Assembly (NCBI GenBank): GCA_025351345.1
Contig: JANXWB010000035.1
Location: forward strand, 1-35,204
Direction: 5' to 3'
Source: Synechococcales cyanobacterium GL140_1_metabat_312
GTDB lineage: Bacteria > Cyanobacteriota > Cyanobacteriia > Leptolyngbyales > Leptolyngbyaceae
DNA length: 35,204 nucleotides
Part shown: positions 19,114 to 27,372 of the stretch, piece after piece
How the letters are laid out: each line of letters begins with the position of its first letter
Position numbering within the stretch: the stretch's first letter is position 1
Translations under genes and position numbers: made by a program
The notes under the pieces: generated by a model
The model's database searches: none
The model's input: the letters and a program-made list of their open reading frames with translations, nothing else
Told to the model about the DNA's origin: nothing

Positions 19114-19830
19114 ATGGGTCTGATATTACCAAAACAAACGCTATCTCGTCGTAAATTACTACAATGGTCTAGTTTTGTCGGCGGAAGCTTTTTGCTGAAT
19201 GGCTGTAGCTCCTCTTGGGGGGGTTCTCAAATCAATCAATGGACTGAGCCATTGAACCAAACTATTCAGCAATTAATGGTTTCACAGCGATCTGTTCCTG
19301 AATTTGCAGCGAATCAAATTGAACCAAATTCATTATTAATAAACAGCTTTAATGGTGTACCAGATATTGATCTTAAAACATATCGACTCAGAATTTCAGG
19401 CGAAGTGAAAAATCCCTTGCAGCTTAATTTAGGCGAAATTCAAGCCTTACCGATGACCTCTATGATCATTCGGCATATTTGTGTAGAAGGATGGGCGGCG
19501 ATCGTTCAATGGGGTGGCATTCGACTCAGTGATCTAATTAAATTAGCCCAACCCAATGAGGATGCAAAATATGTTTATTTCAAATCCGCAGACGGGTATT
19601 ACGAAAGCTGGAATCTTGCGGCCTCACTACATCCGCAAACATTATTAGCCTATCAGAAAAATGGTGAACCACTTCCAATAGAGAATGGGGCACCACTTCG
19701 CCTTGCCTCGCCCATTAAACTTGGCTACAAACAGAGTAAATGGGTCACGGAGGTGATATTGACTAAACAATTAATGACAAAGCAAGGATATTGGGAAGAT
19801 AGGGGCTACGAATGGTTTGCTGGACTCTAA
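19114..19830 (+). CDS. Tat-type molybdopterin oxidoreductase, sulfite-oxidase fold (MsrP/YedY-like)
   Basis: The 238-residue protein has a twin-arginine signal (SRRKLLQWSSFVGGSF) ending in LNGC (Cys31), a possible lipid anchor. A sulfite-oxidase-fold domain follows, with YRLRISGEVKNPLQL, the molybdenum-ligand Cys123 in HICVEGWAAI, WGGIRLSDL, the FKSADGYYESW segment and PLRLASPIKLGYKQSKW. There is no C-terminal dimerisation domain of the sulfite-oxidase type, as in the monomeric MsrP/YedY group. Envelope methionine-sulfoxide reduction is inferred from its cytochrome b partner and the msrA/msrB neighbourhood; other S- or N-oxide substrates remain possible. It is the last gene of the rightward run and overlaps the convergent Sua5-family gene by four bases. 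Confidence 0.9.
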   Translation: MGLILPKQTLSRRKLLQWSSFVGGSFLLNGCSSSWGGSQINQWTEPLNQTIQQLMVSQRSVPEFAANQIEPNSLLINSFNGVPDIDLKTYRLRISGEVKNPLQLNLGEIQALPMTSMIIRHICVEGWAAIVQWGGIRLSDLIKLAQPNEDAKYVYFKSADGYYESWNLAASLHPQTLLAYQKNGEPLPIENGAPLRLASPIKLGYKQSKWVTEVILTKQLMTKQGYWEDRGYEWFAGL

Positions 19831-20474
19831 ATTAAACGTTCCACGGTTTCCCAGTCACTGCCTTGACGAATAATTTCAGGGCTATTTCCGGTCAAATCGA
19901 CCATAGTAGACAAATGCCCTGACGGTTCGGTATCACTATCAATAATTATGTCCACCATTTTTTCATAGCAATCAAACAATTCAAAGCGTGAATCCGCAAA
20001 ATGAGGCGATTCAAATTCTTCTTCCAGGGCCAAGGCATAGGCGCTCGTGGAAATAATTGGATTCCCCAAGGCCGTCATAATCGCTAAACAAATACCATGA
20101 TCGGGAACCCGAATGCCCGTAGTTTTGCGTTTAGGATGCTGCACAAGTTTTGGAACCATTTTTGTGGCAGGCATAACAAACGTATAGGGACCGGGGACTA
20201 ATTTTTTCATCAACCGATAGGCACTATCACTCACATCGGCATATTGAGCAATATCAGATAGTGAGTGACATAGAAAAGTTAGGGGTTTGTCATTCGACAT
20301 TTTTTTGATTTGGCGGACGCGATCGACAGCGGTTTTTGAATTCAGGTCGCAGCCGATCGCATATACCGTATCAGTGGGATATAGCATCACCGAACCCGAT
20401 CGTAGTGCCGACACAATGGTATCAATGGTTCTTTGTTGCGGGGTATCTGGATGGAGCTTGTAGGTTTGGGCCAT
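19827..20474 (-). CDS. Sua5/YciO/YrdC-family threonylcarbamoyl-AMP synthase-like protein
   Basis: The 215-residue protein is a YrdC-fold member. It shows MLYPTDTVYAIGCDL (31-45), RQIKKMSNDKPLTFL with the basic substrate-binding residues, PGPYTFVMPA, the RKTTGIRVPDH segment and IISTSA. True TsaC/Sua5 enzymes make threonylcarbamoyl-AMP for the t6A37 modification of tRNA. The PTDTVYAIGCD and KKMSNDKPL forms and the lack of a Sua5 C-terminal domain suggest the YciO subgroup, whose activity is weaker or less defined. It is a single gene, convergent with the molybdoprotein gene, the two stop regions overlapping by four bases. Confidence 0.88.
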   Translation of the reverse strand: MAQTYKLHPDTPQQRTIDTIVSALRSGSVMLYPTDTVYAIGCDLNSKTAVDRVRQIKKMSNDKPLTFLCHSLSDIAQYADVSDSAYRLMKKLVPGPYTFVMPATKMVPKLVQHPKRKTTGIRVPDHGICLAIMTALGNPIISTSAYALALEEEFESPHFADSRFELFDCYEKMVDIIIDSDTEPSGHLSTMVDLTGNSPEIIRQGSDWETVERLI

Positions 20475-20613
20475 GATAAATTAGAGTAGATGGGCAATAC
20501 CTTCAGACAATAGCGCCAAACTTGTAACGATCGCGAGATTGTTAATTCAAATTTCGGTAATCTCAAATTTTGGTAAACTAAGAACAGATGCAATCAAACC
20601 TAGGACTTTAATA

Positions 20614-20898
20614 ATGGCTGCCGACCCAATTACCCCTGCTATCAGCAATCGCATTTGCGCCCACATGAATGATGACCACGCAGAAGCCGTGCTACTTTAT
20701 GCCAAAGTCTATGGGAACTCCACCCAGGCAACCTCTGCCACGATGGTCGCGATCGATCCCCTTGGGATGGACCTAACGGCTGAAGTCAATGGCACCCCTA
20801 CGCCGTTACGGGTTTTATTTGATCATACCTTAGAGCATTCTGAAGATGCCCACACGACGCTAGTTCGTATGATTAAATCGGCTCGCAAGCCCGCCTAG
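20614..20898 (+). CDS. DUF2470-domain protein
   Basis: The 94-residue protein has the DUF2470 pattern throughout: ISNRICAHMNDDHAEAVLLY, ATMVAIDPLGMDL, the RVLFDHTLEHSEDAH helix and LVRMIKSAR. This domain forms the C-terminal part of HugZ-type haem-binding, flavin-reductase-fold proteins and also occurs alone in cyanobacteria and chloroplasts, where related proteins influence tetrapyrrole synthesis. Here it is a stand-alone domain. The frame is open upstream to a TTG, but the ATG at 20614 after AGGA is the sensible start. Conserved His residues (HMNDDH) could bind haem; this is inferred from the family. Confidence 0.85.
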   Translation: MAADPITPAISNRICAHMNDDHAEAVLLYAKVYGNSTQATSATMVAIDPLGMDLTAEVNGTPTPLRVLFDHTLEHSEDAHTTLVRMIKSARKPA

Positions 20899-21034
20899 TC
20901 GAAGCTTATGGCGATAGGAACACCTTGATTGTGGGCATGATGGCTTGGGTGGAGTTTAAGACCCGATCGGACTCGATAATTTTCCCAATTCCCCACTGCT
21001 CTTTTGCCCAACTTTTGTTAGCCCCAATCTTGCC

Positions 21035-22153
21035 ATGTCCCGCATCGCCTTTGTTTTCCTAGAAATTTTATCCTGTGAAGGGGGGATTCAATCCTACGTT
21101 CGCGATATTTTAGGTGCATTACCTTCAGCACTAGACGAGACGATTGCAGATGTATTTTTATTGCGTGACAGTCAGCTGATCGACAACCCCTATGAGTCAG
21201 AACAGCTCAAGTTTCATTATTTCAAAACCACTTCACCAAACCGTTCTCGTCTTAAACTCATTGCGGCTCTACTGACCTACATAATTCGATCGCGCCCTAC
21301 CCACATTTACTGCGGCCACATCAATCTTGCGCCAATCATCCATGCGATTTGTCAGCCGCTTGGGATTCCGTTTACTGTGTTGACCTACGGAAAAGAAGTC
21401 TGGGAGCCACTCGGGGCATCCTATCAAAAAGCATTACGAGCTAGTCATAAAATTTGGACCATTAGTCGTTATTCCCGAGATCGGCTTTGTGCCTCAAATC
21501 AAATTAAATCAAATAAGGTGGAATTCCTTTATTGTGCGGTAAATGGTCGCGCATTTCAGCCTCAATCAAAAAACGAGCTTTTGATCCATCATTATGGATT
21601 TGAACATAGCAAAGTACTCATGACAGTGGCGCGGTTGTGGTCGGGAGATCCCTACAAGGGCGTAGATGTGACCATTCGAGCATTACCAACGATCGCTCTA
21701 GAATTTCCTGAAATAAAGTATCTCGTTGTTGGGAGGGGCGACGATCAGCCTCGTTTGGCAAAGCTTGCGGAAGACTTAGGCGTCAGCGATCGGGTGGTCT
21801 TTGCTGGATTTGTTTCCGATGCTGATTTAGTCAACCATTACAATCTCGCCGATGCCTACGTTATGCCATCCCAGGAAGGATTTGGGATTGTATACCTGGA
21901 AGCGATGGCCTGTGGGGTTCCGGTGCTGTCTGGCGATGCTGATGGGTCGGCAGATCCACTGCAAGATGGGCGACTGGGCTGGCACGTTCCACACCGAGAT
22001 CCGGATGCGGTGGCAGTGGCGACGATCGAAATGCTGAAGGGAGACGATCGACGATCGGATGGTGAGTATTTGCGATCGGAATGTTTGAGTATTTTTGACA
22101 AGAGTGCGATCGGAGTTCAACTTAAGAAATTGTTGAATTTGAATTCAGTTTAA
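21035..22153 (+). CDS. GT4-family glycosyltransferase
   Basis: The 372-residue protein is a GT-B fold glycosyltransferase of family 4. The N-terminal half has the glycine-rich GGIQSYVRDIL and VLTYGKEVW segments. The C-terminal half has VARLWSGDPYKGVDVTIRAL, LVVGRGDDQPRLAKLAEDLG, RVVFAGFVSD and the nucleotide-sugar EX7E motif in EGFGIVYLEAMACGVPVL. It lacks membrane spans and probably acts at the inner face of the membrane on an exopolysaccharide or glycolipid acceptor, which cannot be read from the sequence. No other polysaccharide genes adjoin. The 136 bp before it shows nothing recognisable. Confidence 0.92.
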   Translation: MSRIAFVFLEILSCEGGIQSYVRDILGALPSALDETIADVFLLRDSQLIDNPYESEQLKFHYFKTTSPNRSRLKLIAALLTYIIRSRPTHIYCGHINLAPIIHAICQPLGIPFTVLTYGKEVWEPLGASYQKALRASHKIWTISRYSRDRLCASNQIKSNKVEFLYCAVNGRAFQPQSKNELLIHHYGFEHSKVLMTVARLWSGDPYKGVDVTIRALPTIALEFPEIKYLVVGRGDDQPRLAKLAEDLGVSDRVVFAGFVSDADLVNHYNLADAYVMPSQEGFGIVYLEAMACGVPVLSGDADGSADPLQDGRLGWHVPHRDPDAVAVATIEMLKGDDRRSDGEYLRSECLSIFDKSAIGVQLKKLLNLNSV

Positions 22154-22537
22154 TTAGGATGATTTCGAGGGCTTATGAATAGTCTTTGACGATCGATCTA
22201 TGAAACCCGATCCCCTAGTCCCTTGAAAAGGGGGAACTGGAAATGAAGCGTTATCGCAGTATCAGATTCATAGGCTTCGGATTCCGGCAAGTTCTATTTT
22301 ATCAATCATAGCAGCAGGTAAAACCGATCGTTTCTCCTCCTAGCTCGACATCCGAAATAAACTGAATTCCGCTAAAAACAAAGCATAACCACTAATCGGC
22401 ATTTGGAAGAAAATAGGCGAGGCTACTGATGAGGATGCAGCCTTATTTCATCACCAATTCAGGGTATACTTCGTAACCGTAAGCTAAACACTGCGCTTAC
22501 ATCTCAACATTAGATTTAGCGCTGGAGTACTCGCACC
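22154..22537. other. Gene-free spacer upstream of the ccmK locus
   Basis: This 384-bp spacer holds the promoter region of the carboxysome satellite operon. A TATACT hexamer at 22465-22470, about 70 bp before ccmK3, could be a -10 element, but no matching -35 stands out. A short hairpin-forming element lies at 22216-22237. No remnant gene was recognised. Confidence 0.5.
22216..22237. repeat. Short hairpin element of the cyanobacterial CCCTT...AAGGG type
   Basis: AGTCCCTT and AAGGGGGAACT form a short stem around GAA. Cyanobacterial spacers often carry similar dispersed C-rich/G-rich hairpins, and this one sits about 60 bp after the GT4 gene. No T-run follows, so it is not a convincing terminator. 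Confidence 0.35.
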
Positions 22538-22849
22538 ATGGCCATGGCCGTTGGAATGATTGAAACCGTCGGCTATCCCGCTGTCTTAGCCGCTGCTGAT
22601 GCCATGCTGAAAGCTGGAAACGTCGCTCTCGTAAATTACGAAAGCTGTGCCAGTGGCCGATACATGGTCTCAATTCGTGGGCCTGTCGCAGAAGTCCGAT
22701 CAGCGATGGAAGCAGGCATTGAAATGGTTGCCAAACTCCCCGGCGACGCGGAAGTCGTGAGCCATGTCATTATCCCCAATCCACCGGATAACCTAGAAGC
22801 CGTGTTACCCATTTGCTATGCCGCAACCGCCGAACCCTTTCGGATCTAA
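22538..22849 (+). CDS. ccmK3: Carboxysome shell protein CcmK3-like
   Basis: The 103-residue single BMC-domain protein belongs to the hexamer-forming carboxysome shell family. It has MIETVGYPAVLAAADAMLKA, VSIRGPVAEVRSAMEAG and a short C terminus, SHVIIPNPPDNLEAVLPICY...EPFRI. SHxIxPNPPxN and the IRGPV form mark the CcmK3 branch, in contrast to IRGDV and ARPHEN in CcmK1/2/4. The pore-loop stretch reads ESCASG, with a cysteine, unlike KIGS or RAGS. Known CcmK3 proteins assemble as heterohexamers with CcmK4, which matches the gene order here. It is first in a three-gene satellite locus away from any ccmLMNO genes. Confidence 0.9.
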   Translation: MAMAVGMIETVGYPAVLAAADAMLKAGNVALVNYESCASGRYMVSIRGPVAEVRSAMEAGIEMVAKLPGDAEVVSHVIIPNPPDNLEAVLPICYAATAEPFRI

Positions 22850-22898
22850 CGATCGCAGATTGAGGTAAATTAAACGAAACCATTTTTTAGGAACGCAC

Positions 22899-23246
22899 AT
22901 GCCACAAGCAGTTGGATCACTCGAAACAAAAGGCTTTCCCCCCGTACTCGCGGCGGCAGATGCCATGGTCAAAGCGGCAAGGGTGACGCTTGTGAGTTAT
23001 GTGAAAGCGGGAAGTGCGCGCTTTACTATCAATATTCGCGGTGACGTGTCCGAAGTGAAGCGGGCCATGGAGGCGGGCATCGAAGCGGCTGAGAATACCG
23101 CTGGCGGCGTAGTAGAGACGTGGGTAATCATTGCGCGTCCCCATGAGAACGTAGAAGCCGTAATGGATATTGAATACACGGAATCGGTAGAAATTTTCCG
23201 TTCAGCCGTGAATGGCTACAGCATGATTAATGGTCAGCGTCTCTAG
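22899..23246 (+). CDS. ccmK4: Carboxysome shell protein CcmK4-like, first copy
   Basis: The 115-residue BMC-domain protein has SLETKGFPPVLAAADAMVKA, the pore loop KAGSAR (36-41), INIRGDVSEVKRAMEAG and WVIIARPHENVEAV, fitting the CcmK4 branch. An AGGAA ribosome site precedes the ATG. It lies 49 bp after ccmK3 and 47 bp before a second CcmK4-like gene. Shell hexamers of this type tile carboxysome facets and their central pores are thought to control metabolite passage. The C-terminal tail (SAVNGYSMINGQRL) differs from that of the second copy, which could alter assembly partners. Confidence 0.9.
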   Translation: MPQAVGSLETKGFPPVLAAADAMVKAARVTLVSYVKAGSARFTINIRGDVSEVKRAMEAGIEAAENTAGGVVETWVIIARPHENVEAVMDIEYTESVEIFRSAVNGYSMINGQRL

Positions 23247-23293
23247 ATAGATTTTAGATAGGTATTTTAAAGGCATAGTTTAGGAGCGGCGGA

Positions 23294-23644
23294 ATGACAA
23301 AGGCAGTTGGATCACTCGAAACTATAGGATTTCCGCCCGTATTGGCAGCATCGGATGCCATGGTTAAAGCGGCAAGGGTGACACTCGTTAGCTATGTACG
23401 AGCAGGGAGTGCGCGCTACACTATTAATATCCGTGGCGATGTTTCGGATGTAAATACGGCCATGCAAGCGGGGGTTGAGGCAGCTCAAAAGACAGCAGGT
23501 GGGCATTTAGTCACTTGGGTCGTTATTCCCCGTCCCCATGAGAATGTCGAGGCAGTGATGAGTATTCAATATAATGAAGCAGTCGAAGGGTTTCGGCGCA
23601 ACATAGAAGGATTTAGCGTATTACCGATCGCCCCAGCCGAGTAA
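23294..23644 (+). CDS. ccmK4: Carboxysome shell protein CcmK4-like, second copy
   Basis: The 116-residue BMC-domain protein is a close paralogue of the preceding gene: SLETIGFPPVLAASDAMVKA, pore loop RAGSAR, INIRGDVSDVNTAMQAG and WVVIPRPHENVEAV. GGAG lies upstream of the ATG. Differences between the copies cluster in the helix after the pore strand and in the C-terminal tail (RNIEGFSVLPIAPAE). The RAGS pore loop and VIPRPHEN are closer to canonical CcmK4 than the first copy. A strong terminator follows, so the three ccmK genes probably form one transcript. The arrangement indicates a tandem duplication followed by divergence. Confidence 0.9.
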   Translation: MTKAVGSLETIGFPPVLAASDAMVKAARVTLVSYVRAGSARYTINIRGDVSDVNTAMQAGVEAAQKTAGGHLVTWVVIPRPHENVEAVMSIQYNEAVEGFRRNIEGFSVLPIAPAE

Positions 23645-23669
23645 TTACAGTTCAATCAAATTTTTCTTT

Positions 23670-23707
23670 ATCCTATTTGGGCCTTATGTCCGAATAGGAT
23701 TCTTTTT
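23670..23707 (+). terminator. Intrinsic terminator after the ccmK locus
   Basis: Perfect 8-bp arms ATCCTATT (23670-23677) and AATAGGAT (23693-23700), with further GG/CC pairing inside, are followed directly by TCTTTTT. It starts 25 bp after the stop of the last ccmK gene. Confidence 0.8.
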
Positions 23708-24396
23708 GGTCCGATCGTATGGGAAATTTGAATATTTGAATGATGTCTAGCGTTACACCAAACATTAGTATCTTTTGATTCAACAATATGATGCAAAAAT
23801 ACGACAACTTAAACGCTTAAACATTTCTAACATCAACATAATTTTTGAGAATGTATTCAAGGTTATTAGAAATAAATACTAGTATTGGCATTCTATAAGA
23901 TTTGAAGTAGGAAAATTATTTTCACTCAAATTCCAAAACTTCAAATCTGAAGACATCCATCATTTAGAAAAATATTCACAAATCGTTATACATATTTCAC
24001 CCGATCGGCCTCTAGGTAAATATACAATACTGATTATAGAGTCGCGGTGTGATGAATAAATACTTTTATTAGTAGCATTTAATACCAAGATCTAACTTTG
24101 TCATAGAGGCAACAGTTTTAACAGTCAAAGTACCTTATTTTGATTGGGGTAGTTAGCGATCGACGATTGTGCCATTCGCGGGTAAATGCACAACGCTATT
24201 CAACAAGTTCGGTTATCAGCAGTATATTATCTTTCTGAAATTTTAAAATAGTCGCGCCATACCTGAATAACTTATGGGAATCAGCCCAATGATTTTCATC
24301 TACACCATTACTTTCCAATTATTTGGAAATGTGAATAATTGATTCAGGCGAAAACCATCTCTCATCCATCTCATTCTTTTTGAAGAGGTCTGAACT
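23708..24396. other. AT-rich gene-free stretch
   Basis: This 689-bp stretch is visibly richer in A and T than its surroundings, nearly free of CGATCG octamers until about 24000, and has stops in all frames. It contains one notable inverted repeat (23898-23948). No tRNA, known RNA or gene remnant was recognised. It separates the terminated ccmK operon from the UspA-like gene. Confidence 0.6.
23898..23948. repeat. Inverted repeat able to form a long stem-loop
   Basis: Perfect 11-bp arms AGATTTGAAGT (23898-23908) and ACTTCAAATCT (23938-23948) flank 29 bp. Inside, GGAA (23910-23913) can pair with TTCC (23931-23934), lengthening the stem. No T-run follows, so a terminator is unlikely. It might be part of a small RNA or an operator. 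Confidence 0.5.
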
Positions 24397-25008
24397 GTGA
24401 ATGTTTTGTCCATGCTGGCTAGGCTTCAAGCGACGCTCGATCGATCGGACTTAGTGAGCCAGATGTTGCTGATTCCCAGTCGCACCTTTGAACTCTCATC
24501 CTTAACTGCCATAAATCTAGTCGTAGGTTATTCGGGTTCCATTAACAGTCAGGCGGCATTAGACTTAACCCTATGGATTGCACATCAAACCAAAATTGCC
24601 ACAAGTCAGCAAGTGACCGTGCAAATGGTTTATGTTTCAGAGGAATTAGCAACCGTGAGTCCCGTCCGAAGCTCGCGATCGTCAACAGGCCGAACATCTG
24701 TGTTAGCAATGCCTCAACAGCCCTCCATTCGTCAAGAAGCTTTAGAGAAGTCCCGCCAGTTTGAGCAGGCCGATCGGATTTTATGGCAGGCACGGTGTCT
24801 AGCTGAAGAATGGCGTGGTGCCTTAAAAACTCATCTACGATTTGGGAAAGTCGGAGAACAATTGATAGAGGTCGCTTGTCAAGAAGAAGCGAGTTTGTTG
24901 ATTCTAGGCTGTGAATCTGCCCAGGTTCCGCTTGTTCGCCAACTGGCTAATCAAGGTAAAGCATTGCCCTTTTCAGTTTTAGGGATTCCTTCAATGGATG
25001 AGGTGTAA
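24397..25008 (+). CDS. UspA-like universal stress protein
   Basis: The 203-residue protein has a Rossmann-like USP core: a first strand AINLVVGYSGSINSQAALDLT, a long variable middle with Arg/Ser- and Gln-rich parts, and the C-terminal LRFGKVGEQLIEVACQEEASLLILGCES. The ATP-binding GX2GX9G(S/T) motif of the MJ0577 class is not seen after LILGC, so it is more like non-nucleotide-binding UspA. The start is a GTG at 24397, supported by AGAGG eight bases upstream; the next in-frame ATG comes five codons later. It is convergent with the TPR gene, about 50 bp apart. A stress role is inferred from the family only. Confidence 0.8.
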   Translation: MNVLSMLARLQATLDRSDLVSQMLLIPSRTFELSSLTAINLVVGYSGSINSQAALDLTLWIAHQTKIATSQQVTVQMVYVSEELATVSPVRSSRSSTGRTSVLAMPQQPSIRQEALEKSRQFEQADRILWQARCLAEEWRGALKTHLRFGKVGEQLIEVACQEEASLLILGCESAQVPLVRQLANQGKALPFSVLGIPSMDEV

Positions 25009-25059
25009 TTGTCTTGTAATCATCCTTAAGTCTGAACTTTCCCTCTATAACGTTCGACA

Positions 25060-27099
25060 TCAAACTTTCGGCATTACAACGGTTAGTAACTGGGGTGGCA
25101 GACTCGATAGGAGTTTGCTTTGAATATCTCGGCCCAACCGATCGTGGGCAATTCGTAAAACTTGGGCTAAACCGTTTATTGCAGGGGTGGCTTGATCCGT
25201 TTGATTCTGCCATCCTTGCCATGCAATGAGGTAATGAGTGAAGGCTTTCTGGAGTGCATTGTGATGGTCAGTGGTAACATACTTGACACTACAATTGAAG
25301 GCAGTTGCGAGGTTGTAATGGGTCGCAAAAGGATCAAAACTGAAGTTGACGGAACCCGATGCAATTAGGGCTTCGACCAAGGTTAACGATGCTTGGTAAC
25401 TCACGATCGTCAATTGAATAATATCGCCGATTTCATCAGAATGGGTCAAGCGATCGGTCGCGAGATTCCAGTAGGCCGTACCTAGGTTATTTTGGGTGGC
25501 GGCATGACCGAGGGGTTGAGCTTCGGGAGTGCGGTAAAGCAATGCGACTTTATAGGCCGTAATGGCATGAATAAGTAAATCGTGGGAGTTTTCAAGACTG
25601 TAATGTCCCAAGGTTTCACATTGAGATAAATTCCAGAATGCGGTGCCCAGATTATTTTGAATCATGGCATGGGGCATGGAGTAGTTCTCAGCGTCATAAA
25701 ACTCAAGCGCATTGCTGTAATGGGCGATCGCTTTTTGAAGGGAAGGAGCCTGATTTTTTTGATATTGGGCTAACGTCCAGTAAGCAGTGCCGAGATTATT
25801 TTCAGTATTGGCACGGCGCTGCCCCTCTTGAGAGGCCGTCTGAATATTCTGAACCTTAAGAGACGACTCATAGGCCGCGATCGAATGGGGTAAATGAGTC
25901 TCAGCGTCAACATTTTGGGCTAATTCTCCCCAAATTGCACCGAGATTACTTTGTAACATGATGTAACGCTGGGGGTTCTGGATTTCGTCCGTGTGAGCGA
26001 CAGCTTTCTGGCAATGGTCAACGGCAGTTTCGAGGTCTTGACGTTGTTGATTTGCATCGGATTGCTGACGCGATCGCATCCAGTAGAGATTACCAAGATC
26101 ATTAAGCAAATCGGCAACGATCGGGTTGTTAGTAGAGTGCGATCGTTGGGATTCTCGTTGGAGGGCTTCTTCGTAAGCACGAATACCAAGACTAAAAGTT
26201 ACTTCGGTGGGGCTAGCTTGATCTCGGTAGTGATTACCCAAAGTCCGGTATACGATCGCGAGCGTCGCATCATCAGCGGATTCTTGATGAAGTAACGTGA
26301 GGTTATGGACCGTTTCCCTCAGGGCCAAATCTGAAGAGACACTGAGCGATTCAGGGAGCCATTCAGCCATAAAGACTTTAGTCAAGTCGTTAAATCGAAC
26401 CGTTGCGGCTTGGGGTGCTAGGGGTACAGCGGGATATGAGGAGAGACAATCATCCTCTGAGCATTGTGGTTCGGAATGAGGCGCTTGGGCAGTGAAATCA
26501 AAGATTCCAGTATAGCAACGCCAAAATTCAGGAGCTGATTGACGAATGCTGTGTAACCAAGGCTTTGTCACCCATAAAACAAGATTCAAATCCCATTGAG
26601 CATAGTGGCGACCGAGGGCACGAAGAGAATTAATAAACTGCGTTTGAACTGTGGCACTTTGGCGAGTTAGGGAATCAATGCCCACAATTTGGAATGCAAT
26701 TTGCGATCGATCGACTCGGCCCCGACGATGGGCTAACCATTCAGCAATTTGCTTTTGTAAATCCGGATGATCGGCATGGAGCGTTAACGTAACCAGCCGA
26801 ATTCCAGGCGCTTGTGTTCGCGATTGAGTTTGATTGAATGCGAGTTCATTGGCGATCGTATCTATTTCAGGCAGTGGATCTCGGGATAAATCACTAACAA
26901 GCCATTGAGTAAGCTGACCTTTTAAAACCGAATCATCACAAACCGCCAAAAAAAACTGCCTACGCAAACCAATACCCAACGCCAGCCGCAGGCGAAGATA
27001 GGTCTGCCGAGTAGAACCTGAAAATGAAGATGGTGCGTTAGTCATCACGAAAGGGCGGGATTTGGCCGTGGATGCAGGTCCGCGTTCAGTCAATAGCAT
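25060..27099 (-). CDS. Large TPR-repeat protein of unknown function
   Basis: The 679-residue protein has an N-terminal globular region (about 25-220) with LALGIGLRRQFFLAVCDD, reminiscent of the N-terminal domains of cyanobacterial STAND-like proteins but without a visible Walker A motif. At least six TPR-type repeats follow, with recurring elements such as QNNLGTAYWNLA and ENNLGTAYWTLAQYQK. The repeats NNLGTAYW / NNLGTAFWN are nearly identical, suggesting internal duplication. It has no signal or membrane span, so it is probably a cytoplasmic scaffold. Start is uncertain: an ATG at 27045 would fit equally well and neither has a good ribosome site. Confidence 0.75.
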   Translation of the reverse strand: MLLTERGPASTAKSRPFVMTNAPSSFSGSTRQTYLRLRLALGIGLRRQFFLAVCDDSVLKGQLTQWLVSDLSRDPLPEIDTIANELAFNQTQSRTQAPGIRLVTLTLHADHPDLQKQIAEWLAHRRGRVDRSQIAFQIVGIDSLTRQSATVQTQFINSLRALGRHYAQWDLNLVLWVTKPWLHSIRQSAPEFWRCYTGIFDFTAQAPHSEPQCSEDDCLSSYPAVPLAPQAATVRFNDLTKVFMAEWLPESLSVSSDLALRETVHNLTLLHQESADDATLAIVYRTLGNHYRDQASPTEVTFSLGIRAYEEALQRESQRSHSTNNPIVADLLNDLGNLYWMRSRQQSDANQQRQDLETAVDHCQKAVAHTDEIQNPQRYIMLQSNLGAIWGELAQNVDAETHLPHSIAAYESSLKVQNIQTASQEGQRRANTENNLGTAYWTLAQYQKNQAPSLQKAIAHYSNALEFYDAENYSMPHAMIQNNLGTAFWNLSQCETLGHYSLENSHDLLIHAITAYKVALLYRTPEAQPLGHAATQNNLGTAYWNLATDRLTHSDEIGDIIQLTIVSYQASLTLVEALIASGSVNFSFDPFATHYNLATAFNCSVKYVTTDHHNALQKAFTHYLIAWQGWQNQTDQATPAINGLAQVLRIAHDRLGRDIQSKLLSSLPPQLLTVVMPKV

Positions 27100-27372
27100 G
27101 AGGATAACCCAAGATTTAGACCGTCGCTTAGGTTAAAGCCATGACACGATCGTGATGTCTTTCTCTACAATCGTGGGGGTCAAGTTTCAGGAAGAACTAT
27201 TTTTCTTATTCGAGACAAACTCAGCCTAAAACCTCATAAATGACGAATCTAAGCTACTAAATAAAAATCGATAATACTTAACTCAGAGAATTCTCTAAGA
27301 TAAACCATTACCGACTTTTCGTCTGACTATAGGGTTTTGAAATAGATCAAACCAAGCAATTACATTTGGATG

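Noticed and set aside
24188-24252. A 21-codon frame with an ATG in the AT-rich block, considered as a small protein.
   Set aside because: It has no ribosome site, no recognisable features and no context that supports translation.
27285-27296. A 12-bp perfect palindrome, AGAGAATTCTCT, in the spacer between psb34 and the TPR gene.
   Set aside because: It is short, isolated and in AT-rich DNA, with no promoter element nearby; it could well be chance.
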